DNA from: Pedobacter nototheniae
Lineage (GTDB): Bacteria > Bacteroidota > Bacteroidia > Sphingobacteriales > Sphingobacteriaceae
Assembly: GCF_004335085.1 (NCBI RefSeq)
Contig: NZ_RQRS01000005.1
Location: forward strand, 163,746 to 227,745
DNA length: 64,000 nt
Direction: 5' to 3'
Shown: positions 36,747-45,378 of the stretch, one piece after another
How positions within the stretch are numbered: position 1 is the stretch's first letter
How the letters are laid out: each line of letters starts with the position of its first letter
Position numbers and translations under genes: made by a program
Notes under the pieces: model-generated
What the model saw: the letters and a program-made list of their open reading frames with translations, nothing else
Databases searched by the model: none
Told to the model about the DNA's origin: nothing

Positions 36747-36777
36747 AAACCCTTGCAAATTTTATCTGCAAGGGTTT
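36747..36777 (-). terminator. Terminator of gdhA
   Basis: AAACCCTTGCA and TGCAAGGGTTT form a perfect 11-bp stem around a 9-nt loop, 22 bases after the gdhA stop. On the minus strand it is followed by TTTTATTTAAATT. Confidence 0.85.
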
Positions 36778-36799
36778 AGTTTTACACTTCTTTTCTTGA

Positions 36800-38221
36800 T
36801 TAAGGCCAAACACCTAAGTTCATGTAAGAAACAGCAATTTTATCAATTGAATTAACAAATGCAGCGGTTCTCAAGGTTTGAGTTGCTGGTTTATTTTTCA
36901 AAGTTTCTCTAATTTCGTGGTAAGAATGAATCATGGTATCTTCTAAACCAGAGTTTACCAACTCCATTTCTGATGCACCTTTAACAATCATTAAGCGGTG
37001 TTCAGGTAAAATGGTTTTACCAGTTAAGTTTTCTAAAGTTGCAATTAAGTTTGCATTTGAGTTTGCTGCGTAACGGTTTTCCATACGGCCAAAAGCTACG
37101 TGCGAAAGGTTTTTTAACCACTCAAAATATGATACAGTTACACCACCAGCATTACAATACATATCAGGAATAATAATCCCTCCCATTTCAGTAAAGATAG
37201 TTTCCGCTTCAGGAGTAGTTGGTCCGTTTGCACCTTCAGCAATAATTTTTGCCTTAATGTTACGGATATTAGCTTCAGTAAACTGGTTTTCTAATGCAGC
37301 AGGAACGATGATATCACAATCTTGCTCCAAACCTTCCATTGAGTTTTTGAAATCTGTAGCTCCAGGGAAACCTAAAATTGAACCAGTATTTTTGCGGTGA
37401 GCAAAAACCTCATCAACATTTAATCCGTTTGGATTATAAATGGCACCCTCGTACTCGCATAAACCAACAATTGTTGCACCAAATTCTGCTAAGAATTTAG
37501 CTGAGTGGTAACCTACGTTACCTAAACCTTGAACAATTACTCTTTTATCACCTAAACCAGCTTTAAAGCCTAATTTAGCCATATCTTCAGCAACTTCAAC
37601 GCATTCACGTACTGCATAAGCAACACCACGACCTGTAGCTTCTTTACGGCCACGGATACCGTGTAAAGCAATTGGCTTACCAGTAACACATCCTAAAGCA
37701 TCTAACTGACCAGGATTCATGGTCATATATGTATCGGCAATCCAACTCATTTCGCGTTCACCTGATCCATAATCTGGTGCAGGAACGTCGATACCAGGAC
37801 CGATAAAGTTTTTCTTAATTAATTCTGTAGTATAACGACGGGTAATGGTTTCTAATTCGGCAACACTATATTGTTTTGTGTTGATTTTGATACCACCTTT
37901 TGCACCGCCAAAAGGAACGTTTACAATCGCACATTTATAAGTCATTAATGCAGCTAAGGCCATAACCTCATCTTCATTAACCATTTCACTATAACGGATA
38001 CCACCTTTTGTAGGACTCATATGGTGTGAGTGCTCCACACGCCATGCATCAATTACTTCAAAACCATTTCCACGGCGAATAGGAAATTGGAAACGATATA
38101 CACTGTTACATGTTTTAATCTGGTTCAATAAACCTTCTGGATGGTTGGTAAATTGAGCCGCACTGTCAAAGTTTTTACAAACATCTGCAAAAAACTTGTT
38201 CTCGTCTGCTAGATTAGCCAT
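36800..38221 (-). CDS. gdhA: Glutamate dehydrogenase (Glu/Leu/Phe/Val family)
   Basis: 473 residues. VPFGGAKGGI carries the catalytic Lys; KGGIRYSEMVNEDEVMALAALMTYK and GPGIDVPAPDYGSGEREMSW are the family substrate domain. GLGNVGYHSAKFLAEFG is the NAD(P)-binding GxGxxG. It interconverts glutamate and 2-oxoglutarate plus ammonia. It lies downstream of the ccmBCD genes, but a hairpin at 38338 and a 130-base gap suggest its own promoter, and it ends in a strong terminator. Confidence 0.93.
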   Translation of the reverse strand: MANLADENKFFADVCKNFDSAAQFTNHPEGLLNQIKTCNSVYRFQFPIRRGNGFEVIDAWRVEHSHHMSPTKGGIRYSEMVNEDEVMALAALMTYKCAIVNVPFGGAKGGIKINTKQYSVAELETITRRYTTELIKKNFIGPGIDVPAPDYGSGEREMSWIADTYMTMNPGQLDALGCVTGKPIALHGIRGRKEATGRGVAYAVRECVEVAEDMAKLGFKAGLGDKRVIVQGLGNVGYHSAKFLAEFGATIVGLCEYEGAIYNPNGLNVDEVFAHRKNTGSILGFPGATDFKNSMEGLEQDCDIIVPAALENQFTEANIRNIKAKIIAEGANGPTTPEAETIFTEMGGIIIPDMYCNAGGVTVSYFEWLKNLSHVAFGRMENRYAANSNANLIATLENLTGKTILPEHRLMIVKGASEMELVNSGLEDTMIHSYHEIRETLKNKPATQTLRTAAFVNSIDKIAVSYMNLGVWP

Positions 38222-38337
38222 TATATAATTTTTATGAATTTAGTATGCTGCAAAATTGCCTAAAAAAACCGCATATATGCAAATCAAAAAAGACTTAGTG
38301 TACAGCTAACACATTTGTGAGTTTAAGCGAAAAACAC

Positions 38338-38354
38338 GTTTAAATGGTTTAAAC
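38338..38354 (-). terminator. Hairpin after ccmD-like gene
   Basis: GTTTAAA and TTTAAAC pair around three bases directly after the stop. On the minus strand GTGTTTTTCGC follows. The stem is AT-rich and weak, so it is a candidate end of the ccmBCD transcript. Confidence 0.4.
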
Positions 38355-38573
38355 TTAGTTTTTAGTCGTATTTTCTTTTTCAATTTTTTTTAATCTTTTA
38401 TCCAACGAGAATAGATATAGGATTAAACCGATCAAAATAATCACAATACAGATCACTACAACATAAATTTTGCCGTTGCTACGTAAGGCATCAGCCATTT
38501 CTACACCATTATCTTGTGCAAATAACTGCAATGTTGCCATCATTAGGATTAAGGAGAAAGTAATTTTTTTCAT
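38355..38573 (-). CDS. CcmD-like small membrane protein
   Basis: 72 residues: a signal-like N-terminus (MKKITFSLILMMATLQLFAQ), one membrane helix (about 35-54) and a basic/acidic tail LDKRLKKIEKENTTKN. Position after ccmC and this layout match the CcmD-like proteins of Bacteroidota, which help release haem-loaded CcmE from CcmC. The sequence itself is too short and plain for a firm assignment. Confidence 0.65.
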   Translation of the reverse strand: MKKITFSLILMMATLQLFAQDNGVEMADALRSNGKIYVVVICIVIILIGLILYLFSLDKRLKKIEKENTTKN

Positions 38574-38632
38574 TGTTTTATTTATTTCTACACTGTTATA
38601 AATCTACAGCGCATATAGTGCATCAATTGTTT

Positions 38633-39295
38633 TTAGTTTTGTTGTTGTTTATTTTCTAAAGTGCGTATTCTAAAACGAATTGTGTATACCCAATATCCGA
38701 TTAAAATCCATCCTAAGCACGCCGGATAAAATACCATGCGCATACGGCTATCTAAATCGTAGCTATTAAAACCTGGATTACCTCCATTCCCTGGGTGCAA
38801 AGAATCTTTTAGTCTTGGTAAAACGAATAACAAAACCACCATCATCGGGAAAGCGAAAATGTTGTAAATAGCAGATAGCTTGGCTCTTTTTTGCTCTTCA
38901 TCTATCGCATTGCGAAGAATTAAGTAAGCAAAATACAATAAGATTGAAATTGCTGCAAAGTTTTGCTTTGGATCAAAACTCCAAAACTGCCCCCAGGTAT
39001 ATTTAGCCCATATTGCACCGGTAATTAAACCTAAAATACCGAATATAATACCGGCATTTACACTTTCTACGGCTTTTAAATCATCTATTTCACTTTTGCT
39101 GCTTAATGATTTCACACTGTAAAATACAGAGATAGAGAAAAGTACAATCATGGCAAACCACATGGGTACATGGAAATATAAATTCCTGATTGTTTCATTT
39201 AAAATGGCTAGATGTGGTACGCCTAAAAGTAAGCCTGCAATTGCGGTGTAAACCACTAAAACCGAACCTAAAATTTTCCACCAAGTTTTACGCAT
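38633..39295 (-). CDS. ccmC: CcmC haem-handling protein
   Basis: 220 residues with six membrane helices. The WWD-type motif is WGQFWSFDPKQNFA (about 104-117), and periplasmic loop histidines lie in PHLAILNE and NLYFHVPMW. CcmC attaches haem to CcmE. The motif is less Trp-rich than in proteobacteria. It lies 140 bases downstream of ccmB and 60 bases upstream of the CcmD-like gene. Confidence 0.88.
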   Translation of the reverse strand: MRKTWWKILGSVLVVYTAIAGLLLGVPHLAILNETIRNLYFHVPMWFAMIVLFSISVFYSVKSLSSKSEIDDLKAVESVNAGIIFGILGLITGAIWAKYTWGQFWSFDPKQNFAAISILLYFAYLILRNAIDEEQKRAKLSAIYNIFAFPMMVVLLFVLPRLKDSLHPGNGGNPGFNSYDLDSRMRMVFYPACLGWILIGYWVYTIRFRIRTLENKQQQN

Positions 39296-39300
39296 ATATA

Positions 39301-39437
39301 TTTATTTAATTTTGAGTGAGTGATTTTTGAATGAGTGAATATTTGCTTTTCTATCACCTTATAACTTTTAACAATTCATTTTTTTAAAATTGTCTATTCA
39401 TTAATTCAATCAATCTCAATTCACTAATTCTATTATT
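39301..39437. repeat. GAATGA-type inverted repeat spacer between ccmB and ccmC
   Basis: GAGTGAGTGA and TGAATGAGTGAATA near 39313-39342 face TATTCATTAATTCAATCAATC and TCAATTCACTAATT near 39392-39430. The strand can fold back over the whole gap. It belongs to the same word family as 2604-2767 and 3944-4006. Confidence 0.5.
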
Positions 39438-40103
39438 TTAATCTCTCCAAAGGTAAGGAAATAACAATAACGACGCCGCAACAGTCATTACGTTAACAAT
39501 TACTAGCATTCCAATATCATCCAAACTATTTTCCCATGGTAAACCATCAACTGCATTTTTAGCCAGTTTAATTAGTAGTATTAATACGGGAATAATAATT
39601 GGGAAACTTAAAATAGCCATTAACATGCCTCCATTTCCAGCTTTACTTGCAATAGCAGAAACCATTGTAAAAACTGTTGAAAAGCTAATGGCACCTAAAA
39701 TTACGGCAATATAATACATCACCAAATCTGGTGGGGTAAAGGTATCGAAAACTAAAGTATAAAAACCTAAAGCAATAGTGGTTAGCACCAGCATTAATAA
39801 GGTATTGTAAATTGTTTTTGAGATAAGAATAGCCGCTGGGCTTGCTAAAATATAACTGTATAATTGTTGGCCCTTATTCTCTTGTAAAAAACTTTTAGAT
39901 ACGCCATTGATAGATGCAAAAAGCATAATTACCCAAAATAGAGCATTCCAGGTTAGCTTATCGCCAAGGCTTACAAATGATAAATAACAAGTAAAAATAG
40001 TGGAAACCACATATAATAAAACGCCGTTAATGGTGTATTTAGAACGCCATTCTAACAGTACTTCCTTGTGGATTAAATATTTAACCTCTTTGGCCAATTG
40101 CAT
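39438..40103 (-). CDS. ccmB: CcmB haem exporter permease
   Basis: 221 residues, six membrane helices, CcmB family (MVSAIASKAGNGGMLMAILSFPIIIPVLILLIK is the conserved C-terminal helix region). It is the permease of the CcmAB ATPase that frees haem-CcmE. No ccmA is next to it or in this window. It is the first gene of a ccmBCD minus-strand group that is separated by about 8 kb from ccmEF. Confidence 0.88.
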   Translation of the reverse strand: MQLAKEVKYLIHKEVLLEWRSKYTINGVLLYVVSTIFTCYLSFVSLGDKLTWNALFWVIMLFASINGVSKSFLQENKGQQLYSYILASPAAILISKTIYNTLLMLVLTTIALGFYTLVFDTFTPPDLVMYYIAVILGAISFSTVFTMVSAIASKAGNGGMLMAILSFPIIIPVLILLIKLAKNAVDGLPWENSLDDIGMLVIVNVMTVAASLLLFPYLWRD

Positions 40104-40264
40104 AACCGCAAAGATACTTTTATTGTTTAATTGTTTAATGTTGTAGTGTTGAATTGTTGTAATGTTTTTAACCAGAAAGTAGAAACTGATTAATCGCGAA
40201 ATTGTGCTATCATGAAATTGGAGTTTCGGTACTGCAGTTCCATGTAAATGACTAATATTGTATT

Positions 40265-40750
40265 ATGGAAAATAGGTATGCTTCGGTTATTGATTCGCCT
40301 GTAGGCAAATTAACCATACTGGCTGATGATGAAGCGGTGTACGAAATTACCTTTTCTGAAAAAGATATTGAATCACTTTCAGAAAATACACTAACCCTTG
40401 AGGTGGCTCAACAGTTAAAAGCTTATTTTGATGGTAATCTGCAAACTTTCGATTTTCCAATAAAGCAAAATGGCACCGAATTTCAACAGGAAGTGTGGCA
40501 AAACCTTTTAAAAATTCCATATGGTACAACAATTTCATATGCAAAATTTTCTGAACACAAGCCTTTAGCCATACGGGCAATTGCATCTGCAAATGGCAAA
40601 AACGACTTAGCCATTGTTGTACCTTGCCACAGAGTGATTGGTAGTAGCGGCAAATTGGTTGGCTACGCGGGTGGCTTGTGGCGCAAACAATGGCTTTTAC
40701 AACATGAAAGAGAAGTGACCAAAACAGGACAAACAGAATTAAAGTTTTAA
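40265..40750 (+). CDS. Methylated-DNA-protein-cysteine methyltransferase (Ogt)
   Basis: 161 residues: a short N-terminal alpha/beta domain and a C-terminal MGMT domain with the acceptor motif VVPCHRVIGS (Cys121) and the helix-turn-helix region TTISYAKFSEHKPLAIRAIASANGKN. It removes methyl groups from O6-methylguanine by a suicide reaction. It is the first of two MGMT-domain genes in this window; the second is at 59856. The DUF421 gene starts three bases after its stop. Confidence 0.93.
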   Translation: MENRYASVIDSPVGKLTILADDEAVYEITFSEKDIESLSENTLTLEVAQQLKAYFDGNLQTFDFPIKQNGTEFQQEVWQNLLKIPYGTTISYAKFSEHKPLAIRAIASANGKNDLAIVVPCHRVIGSSGKLVGYAGGLWRKQWLLQHEREVTKTGQTELKF

Positions 40751-40753
40751 AAC

Positions 40754-41269
40754 ATGAATCCATTTTTAGATATCGCTTTACGCAGTGCTGCAGTTTATGT
40801 TTTTATGCTTGTAGCTATAAGACTTACTGGCAAAAAAGAACTTTCGCAGCTAAACACCACCGATGTGGTTTTAATATTATTGATTAGTAATGCCGTTCAA
40901 AATGCAATGGTTGGTCAAGATACTAGTCTTTTAGGTGGGATTGCTGCAGCTGCCGTGCTTTTTATACTCAATTACATTTTGAAAAAATTTCTGTTTAAAA
41001 GTCAGAAACTTCGCGATTTAATTTATGATAAGCCTGAAATTTTAATTCACGATGGGAAAATGGATTTCACCATGCTCAGCAAGCTTGGCATTTCTAATGA
41101 AGAATTGCAGGAAGCCATGAGAGAGCATGGTGTAGATCATTTTAGAGATGTTAAATTGGCTATGTTGGAAGTAGATGGCAATATTAGTATTATAACTGGC
41201 GACAAAACCTTAAAACAAACACACTGGAAAAGAAAACGCCAGCATAAAACATTAGGTTTAAACAATTGA
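40754..41269 (+). CDS. DUF421 (YetF-like) membrane protein
   Basis: 171 residues with three N-terminal membrane helices (about 8-80) and a cytosolic C-terminal domain. RLTGKKELSQLNTTDVVLILLISNAVQNAM is the DUF421 core, and the C-terminal stretch resembles the YetF sensor-like fold. It has no established biochemical role; B. subtilis relatives are linked to spore or envelope functions. It lies three bases after the MGMT gene. Confidence 0.82.
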   Translation: MNPFLDIALRSAAVYVFMLVAIRLTGKKELSQLNTTDVVLILLISNAVQNAMVGQDTSLLGGIAAAAVLFILNYILKKFLFKSQKLRDLIYDKPEILIHDGKMDFTMLSKLGISNEELQEAMREHGVDHFRDVKLAMLEVDGNISIITGDKTLKQTHWKRKRQHKTLGLNN

Positions 41270-41313
41270 AACCTTAATAATTTACGCTCCTTTTTAATCA
41301 AGACAATTCCTTC

Positions 41314-41688
41314 ATGATAAATGATAACGGTTACTTAAAAGCAATTCGCTTAATAAATATAGAAGATGAACAATGTGCATTTGAGGTAGGTAAAATTCCG
41401 GTTAGGCAACATATAAATGTAAATTACTTTTTTGCTCAAACTGCAGTTGATGCTTACGAGAAAATCCCGCATCCTGCGCCACGCAGGCAATATGTAATAA
41501 CGCTTAAGGGCAAATTAAGGTTTCGGGTAAGCAATGGCGAAACTTTTATTGTAGAACCAGGCATTGTTTTAATTGCTGCAGATACAGCCGGTCCTGGTCA
41601 TAGCTGGGAGCTTATTGATGGTGAGGAATGGCAACGTATTTATATCCCATTGGAAGAAAATGCGGAAGATTATTTTATTGCAGATTAA
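41314..41688 (+). CDS. Cupin-like small protein
   Basis: 124 residues with a single predicted cupin barrel: RRQYVITLKGKLRFRVSNGE, VEPGIVLIAADTAGPGHSW. The usual cupin metal histidines are only partly present (His in GPGHSW), so the protein may bind ligand without a metal. The substrate is unknown. It is separated from speD by about 100 bases containing a -7-like TATTTTTG, so it is probably not part of that operon. Confidence 0.7.
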   Translation: MINDNGYLKAIRLINIEDEQCAFEVGKIPVRQHINVNYFFAQTAVDAYEKIPHPAPRRQYVITLKGKLRFRVSNGETFIVEPGIVLIAADTAGPGHSWELIDGEEWQRIYIPLEENAEDYFIAD

Positions 41689-41757
41689 AGATAATCGGGT
41701 AAAGCATTTTTATCTTCAAAAACTATGGGAAATACATTCTAATTTTAAAATAATTTA

Positions 41758-41765
41758 TATTTTTG
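41758..41765 (+). promoter_or_regulatory. Possible -7 element ahead of the SpeD-like operon
   Basis: TATTTTTG fits the Bacteroidota -7 consensus TAnnTTTG, 25 bases before the start codon. I see no convincing -33 TTTG at the usual spacing, so this is weak. Confidence 0.25.
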
Positions 41766-41790
41766 ATAGATAAGGACTACTAAACGCTCA

Positions 41791-42144
41791 ATGAATTACA
41801 ATCCTGGATTACACATTCTCTCTGAATTTACAACCAATCGTACACAACAACTTTCTTCTTTCTCTTACGCAAAAGATTTATTTAATGATTTAATTACCAT
41901 TAATGGGTTAGAAAAAGTTGGCGAAGTATACCATGATTTCCCAAATGGCGGATTTACTGCTGTAATTTGTTTAACAGAATCACATTTGTCCATCCATACC
42001 TGGCCTGAATATAATTTGGCAACTTTTGATATTTTTCTATCCAATTATCAGAAAGATAACACTCAAAAAGTTAAGGATATTTATAATGCTGTACTGAACT
42101 TTTTTGAAGGCACCGAGAAACAAAAAACAGAAATTGTTAGGTAA
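41791..42144 (+). CDS. SpeD-like (AdoMet decarboxylase family) protein lacking the catalytic Cys
   Basis: 117 residues of the small SpeD fold. The autocleavage site is kept (Glu63-Ser64 in LTESHLSIHTWPE, with His69), so a pyruvoyl group could form. The proton-donor Cys normally in VDVFTCG is Ser84 here (FDIFLSN). The enzyme may therefore not decarboxylate S-adenosylmethionine normally; SpeD homologues turned into ornithine/arginine decarboxylases are known. It is the first gene of a packed set; its stop TAA overlaps the next ATG by one base. Confidence 0.8.
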   Translation: MNYNPGLHILSEFTTNRTQQLSSFSYAKDLFNDLITINGLEKVGEVYHDFPNGGFTAVICLTESHLSIHTWPEYNLATFDIFLSNYQKDNTQKVKDIYNAVLNFFEGTEKQKTEIVR

Positions 42145-43460
42145 TGGCAACGATAAATAATATCTCTTTCCCGTTATCAGGCACAACTGCATGCCCCAAA
42201 TGCCAACAGGAAGTTGTACTTTATGATCCCGCAGGCAGTGAATATGCGGTATGTAGAAACTGCCTTTCTTATTTACAATTATTTAGAAATGAACCCAACC
42301 GAACCTATAAAAAATTACAAGCTCCGGTACTTCAACCTCTCTTAAAAATTGGCAGTAAAGGAATTGTAAAAAATGAAGAATTTAAAGTTATAGCTTATCT
42401 GGAGAAAAAAGAATTAGGCACTACCTATAACTGGCGTGAATATATTTTATACAGCTATAAAAAGGGGTACGTAACTTTGGCAGAATTTGATGGGCACTGG
42501 AGTTTTATTGTTGATCATAATTTTTATCCTGATTTTAAAACCCCTTTCTCTTACGGCGATAGTGTATCATTTAAAGATGTACCATACAGATTATTTAATA
42601 AATATACACCTATTGTAACCGCAATGATGGGCGAACTGGATTGGGATGTAGTAAATGAAAAGGTTAAAACAACAGAATTTATCGCCCCTCCCTTTATGAT
42701 TGTAAAGGAGATCATTAATAATTCGGTTCTGATAACAGATTATTTTATAGGTGAATACATTGAAATAAATGAAATTGCCAGCGCCTTTAATTTAAACGAA
42801 ACTTTATTTCCTTCTAAAGTTGGCATTGGCGCTATTCAGCCATCCAAGCACTATGATCGTTGGACAAGCTCCTACCAGATTACAAGTATTGCAATTATTT
42901 TAATTTTAATGTTGCAATTGGTGTTTAATCAAATAAAACCTGAAAAGGAGTTAATTAATGATGATTTTCTGATTTCGTCAATTGCTGGCAGTACTGATAA
43001 TGCTTTTAAATCTTTTGTAACGCCATCATTTACCTTAGAGGATTACTCTTCCAATGTAGAGTTTGAAATTGCATCAGCAGTAGATAATAATTGGTTGGAA
43101 ACGAGTATTATTTTGGTTAATGAAAAAAGCAACCGCACATGGGAAGTAAGTAAAGGAATTGAATATTATCATGGTTATGAGGATGGAGAATCATGGTCAG
43201 AAGGCTCTACCAAAGAATCGATAATTTTATCAGGCATACCATCTGGAAAATACCACTTAAATGTTTACCCATCATCGGGTGATGCCAATAGAAATAATCT
43301 TTACATTAAAGCTGTAGCCAATGTAACCATGTGGCGAAATATTATTTTAACCATGCTTGCATTGCTTTTATACCCTGCATTTTGCTGGTATATGATGAGA
43401 AATTTTGAAAAAAACCGTTGGTCAAACAGCGATTATTCACCTTTTGTAAATGCGGATTAA
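42144..43460 (+). CDS. Zinc-ribbon, DUF4178-like membrane protein
   Basis: 438 residues. An N-terminal zinc ribbon CPKC (17-20) and CRNC (37-40) is followed by DUF4178-like beta domains (about 65-240; YILYSYKKGYVTLAEFDGHWSF and a second similar repeat). There is a membrane helix near 250-266, an extracytoplasmic beta-sandwich-like region (about 290-390) and a second helix near 395-415. DUF4178 genes recur beside SpeD/SpeE-like genes in other bacteria, to my recollection. The function is unknown; a scaffold or regulator at the membrane is a guess. Confidence 0.65.
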   Translation: MATINNISFPLSGTTACPKCQQEVVLYDPAGSEYAVCRNCLSYLQLFRNEPNRTYKKLQAPVLQPLLKIGSKGIVKNEEFKVIAYLEKKELGTTYNWREYILYSYKKGYVTLAEFDGHWSFIVDHNFYPDFKTPFSYGDSVSFKDVPYRLFNKYTPIVTAMMGELDWDVVNEKVKTTEFIAPPFMIVKEIINNSVLITDYFIGEYIEINEIASAFNLNETLFPSKVGIGAIQPSKHYDRWTSSYQITSIAIILILMLQLVFNQIKPEKELINDDFLISSIAGSTDNAFKSFVTPSFTLEDYSSNVEFEIASAVDNNWLETSIILVNEKSNRTWEVSKGIEYYHGYEDGESWSEGSTKESIILSGIPSGKYHLNVYPSSGDANRNNLYIKAVANVTMWRNIILTMLALLLYPAFCWYMMRNFEKNRWSNSDYSPFVNAD

Positions 43461-43634
43461 ATGAAATTAAAACCTATTAAATTCTACCTGATTATACTCG
43501 TCATTATTATCGGTTTTTACAGTTATGCTGGTTTAAATGGCATTGCTTACTATACGGATAAGGTAGAAAAAAACACTGAATTTAATGGAAATAGAGTCCA
43601 TTCTGGTTATACAAACAGATTTTATCATAAATAA
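43461..43634 (+). CDS. 57-aa single-TM peptide in the SpeD operon
   Basis: The ATG follows the previous stop with no gap. It encodes 57 residues: a basic start MKLKPIKFY, one hydrophobic helix (about 8-26, LIILVIIIGFYSYAGLNG) and a polar tail ending TNRFYHK, followed six bases later by the next ATG. The position between tightly packed genes supports a real coding unit. It may be a small accessory subunit of the membrane complex. No homologue is known to me. Confidence 0.6.
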   Translation: MKLKPIKFYLIILVIIIGFYSYAGLNGIAYYTDKVEKNTEFNGNRVHSGYTNRFYHK

Positions 43635-43640
43635 AGAAAC

Positions 43641-43865
43641 ATGAGCTTAAACGAATTAATTAACATCAAGTACATTATTGCCTCTGTTGTTTTCTCACTG
43701 ATTGGAATTATTGTTCTTTTCCTCTCTTTTTGGATCATAGAAAGAATTACTCCTGAAAACCTTTGGAAGGAGATTTTAGAAAAGAAAAATATAGCTCTAG
43801 CAATTGTTTTTGCAGCCTTTATTATCGCAATCGCCATGATTATAAGCTCGGCCATACACAGTTAA
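43641..43865 (+). CDS. DUF350-like small membrane protein
   Basis: 74 residues with two membrane helices (about 11-30 and 50-71). The layout, short acidic loop and ENLWKEILEKKNIALAI motif resemble one DUF350 unit (YjfL-like). DUF350 proteins occur with aminopropyltransferase and amidoligase-like genes in other genomes. It lies six bases after the 57-aa gene and one base before the spermidine-synthase-like gene. Confidence 0.65.
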   Translation: MSLNELINIKYIIASVVFSLIGIIVLFLSFWIIERITPENLWKEILEKKNIALAIVFAAFIIAIAMIISSAIHS

Positions 43866-43866
43866 A

Positions 43867-45378
43867 ATGAATAAAAGATTACCAGCTTTATTGCTGATTT
43901 CAGTTTTTGTAGTTGCAACCTGTGGTCTGATTTACGAACTTATTGCGGGTACTCTAGCTAGTTATTTATTGGGAGATTCTGTTACCCAGTTTTCTACTAT
44001 AATAGGTGTTTATCTGTTTTCAATGGGTATTGGCTCCTGGATTTCCAAGTATTTCGATAAAAATATCCTATCCTGGTTTATCCAAATCGAAATTTTGGTA
44101 GGCTTGGTTGGCGGTTTTAGTTCTACCATTTTATTTCTGGTGTTTGAAAACATAGCCTCTTTCCGAATTGTGCTTTATGGCCTGGTTAGTTTAACAGGAA
44201 TTTTAGTTGGCCTTGAAATTCCTTTGTTAATGCGTATCCTAAAAGATAGATTTGAATTTAAAGACCTTGTTTCCAAAGTATTTACATTCGATTATATTGG
44301 TGCTTTACTCGCTTCTTTAATCTTCCCGTTGGTCTTAATTCCGCACCTCGGTTTAGTTAAAACAGCCTATTTATTTGGATTGCTAAATGTTGCAGTCGCA
44401 TTAATTGTTTGTGTTAATTTTAAAAAAGAAATTAAAGCAGCACTTTACCTTCAAACAGCCTCATTTGTAAGTATTGTTGCATTAATTATAGGCTTTATTT
44501 ACGCTAATAAAATAACAAGTTTCTCAGAAAGCCTCACCTATAGCGATACCATTATTTATTCAAAAAGCACTCCATACCAACGTATTATATTAACAAAAAA
44601 GGGGAAAGTATTAAGGCTTTTCCTAAATGGAAACCTACAATTTAGTTCTGATGATGAATATCGTTATCATGAAGCATTAGTCCATCCAGGTTTACAGGAA
44701 CTGCCCAATGCGAAAAACATTTTGGTAATGGGTGGTGGTGATGGTTTGGCTGTTCGCGAAATCTTAAAATATCCTCAGGTAGAAACCGTAACCTTGGTTG
44801 ATTTGGATAAGGGAATGACTTCTCTTTTTCAATCCAACAAAATTTTGCTGGGTTTAAATAAAGGCTCATTACTTTCGCCAAAGGTAAAGATTGTTAATGC
44901 CGATGCTTTTAGCTGGGTTAAAGCAGAGAAAAGAAAATTCGATTTTATTGTAATTGACTTTCCGGATCCTTCCAATTATGCTGTAGGTAAGCTGTATACC
45001 AACTCCTTTTATAATCTTGTTAAAAATATTTTGGCTCCAAACGGATTAATGGTTATTCAATCTACCTCTCCTTATGTTGCACCAAAATCTTTTTGGACCG
45101 TTAATAAAACCTTGGAAAGTGTTGGTTTAAAAACCATACCATATCATAATTATGTGCCATCTTTTGGCGAATGGGGATATATAATGGCTACAAATCCAGA
45201 TAATATCTATAAAAAACCAGTACACTATTTACCAGGCTTAAGGTTTATGTCTAAAGAGAGTTTAGATTTAATGCTTTATTTCCCTAAAGATATGGCGAAG
45301 GTAGAAACTGAAGTAAATAAACTTAACAATCAAATACTGGTTAAGTATTTTGAAGAAGAATGGGCAAATGTCTTATAA
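43867..45378 (+). CDS. Membrane-fused spermidine synthase-like protein
   Basis: 503 residues. The N-terminal half (about 1-210) has six or seven membrane helices; the C-terminal half is a SpeE-like Rossmann methyltransferase-fold domain. The latter has EYRYHEALVHP (about 265-275), the decarboxy-AdoMet site VMGGGDGLAVREI (about 287-299) and the active-site loop DFPDPSNYAVGKLY (about 363). It probably transfers aminopropyl groups at the inner membrane. SpeE enzymes usually have DxTDP; the Phe-Pro variant suggests a changed acceptor. Confidence 0.78.
   Translation: MNKRLPALLLISVFVVATCGLIYELIAGTLASYLLGDSVTQFSTIIGVYLFSMGIGSWISKYFDKNILSWFIQIEILVGLVGGFSSTILFLVFENIASFRIVLYGLVSLTGILVGLEIPLLMRILKDRFEFKDLVSKVFTFDYIGALLASLIFPLVLIPHLGLVKTAYLFGLLNVAVALIVCVNFKKEIKAALYLQTASFVSIVALIIGFIYANKITSFSESLTYSDTIIYSKSTPYQRIILTKKGKVLRLFLNGNLQFSSDDEYRYHEALVHPGLQELPNAKNILVMGGGDGLAVREILKYPQVETVTLVDLDKGMTSLFQSNKILLGLNKGSLLSPKVKIVNADAFSWVKAEKRKFDFIVIDFPDPSNYAVGKLYTNSFYNLVKNILAPNGLMVIQSTSPYVAPKSFWTVNKTLESVGLKTIPYHNYVPSFGEWGYIMATNPDNIYKKPVHYLPGLRFMSKESLDLMLYFPKDMAKVETEVNKLNNQILVKYFEEEWANVL

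Noticed and set aside
41314..41688. Cupin gene as part of the SpeD operon
   Set aside because: A gap of about 100 bases with a promoter-like TATTTTTG separates them, whereas the SpeD set itself has almost no gaps.
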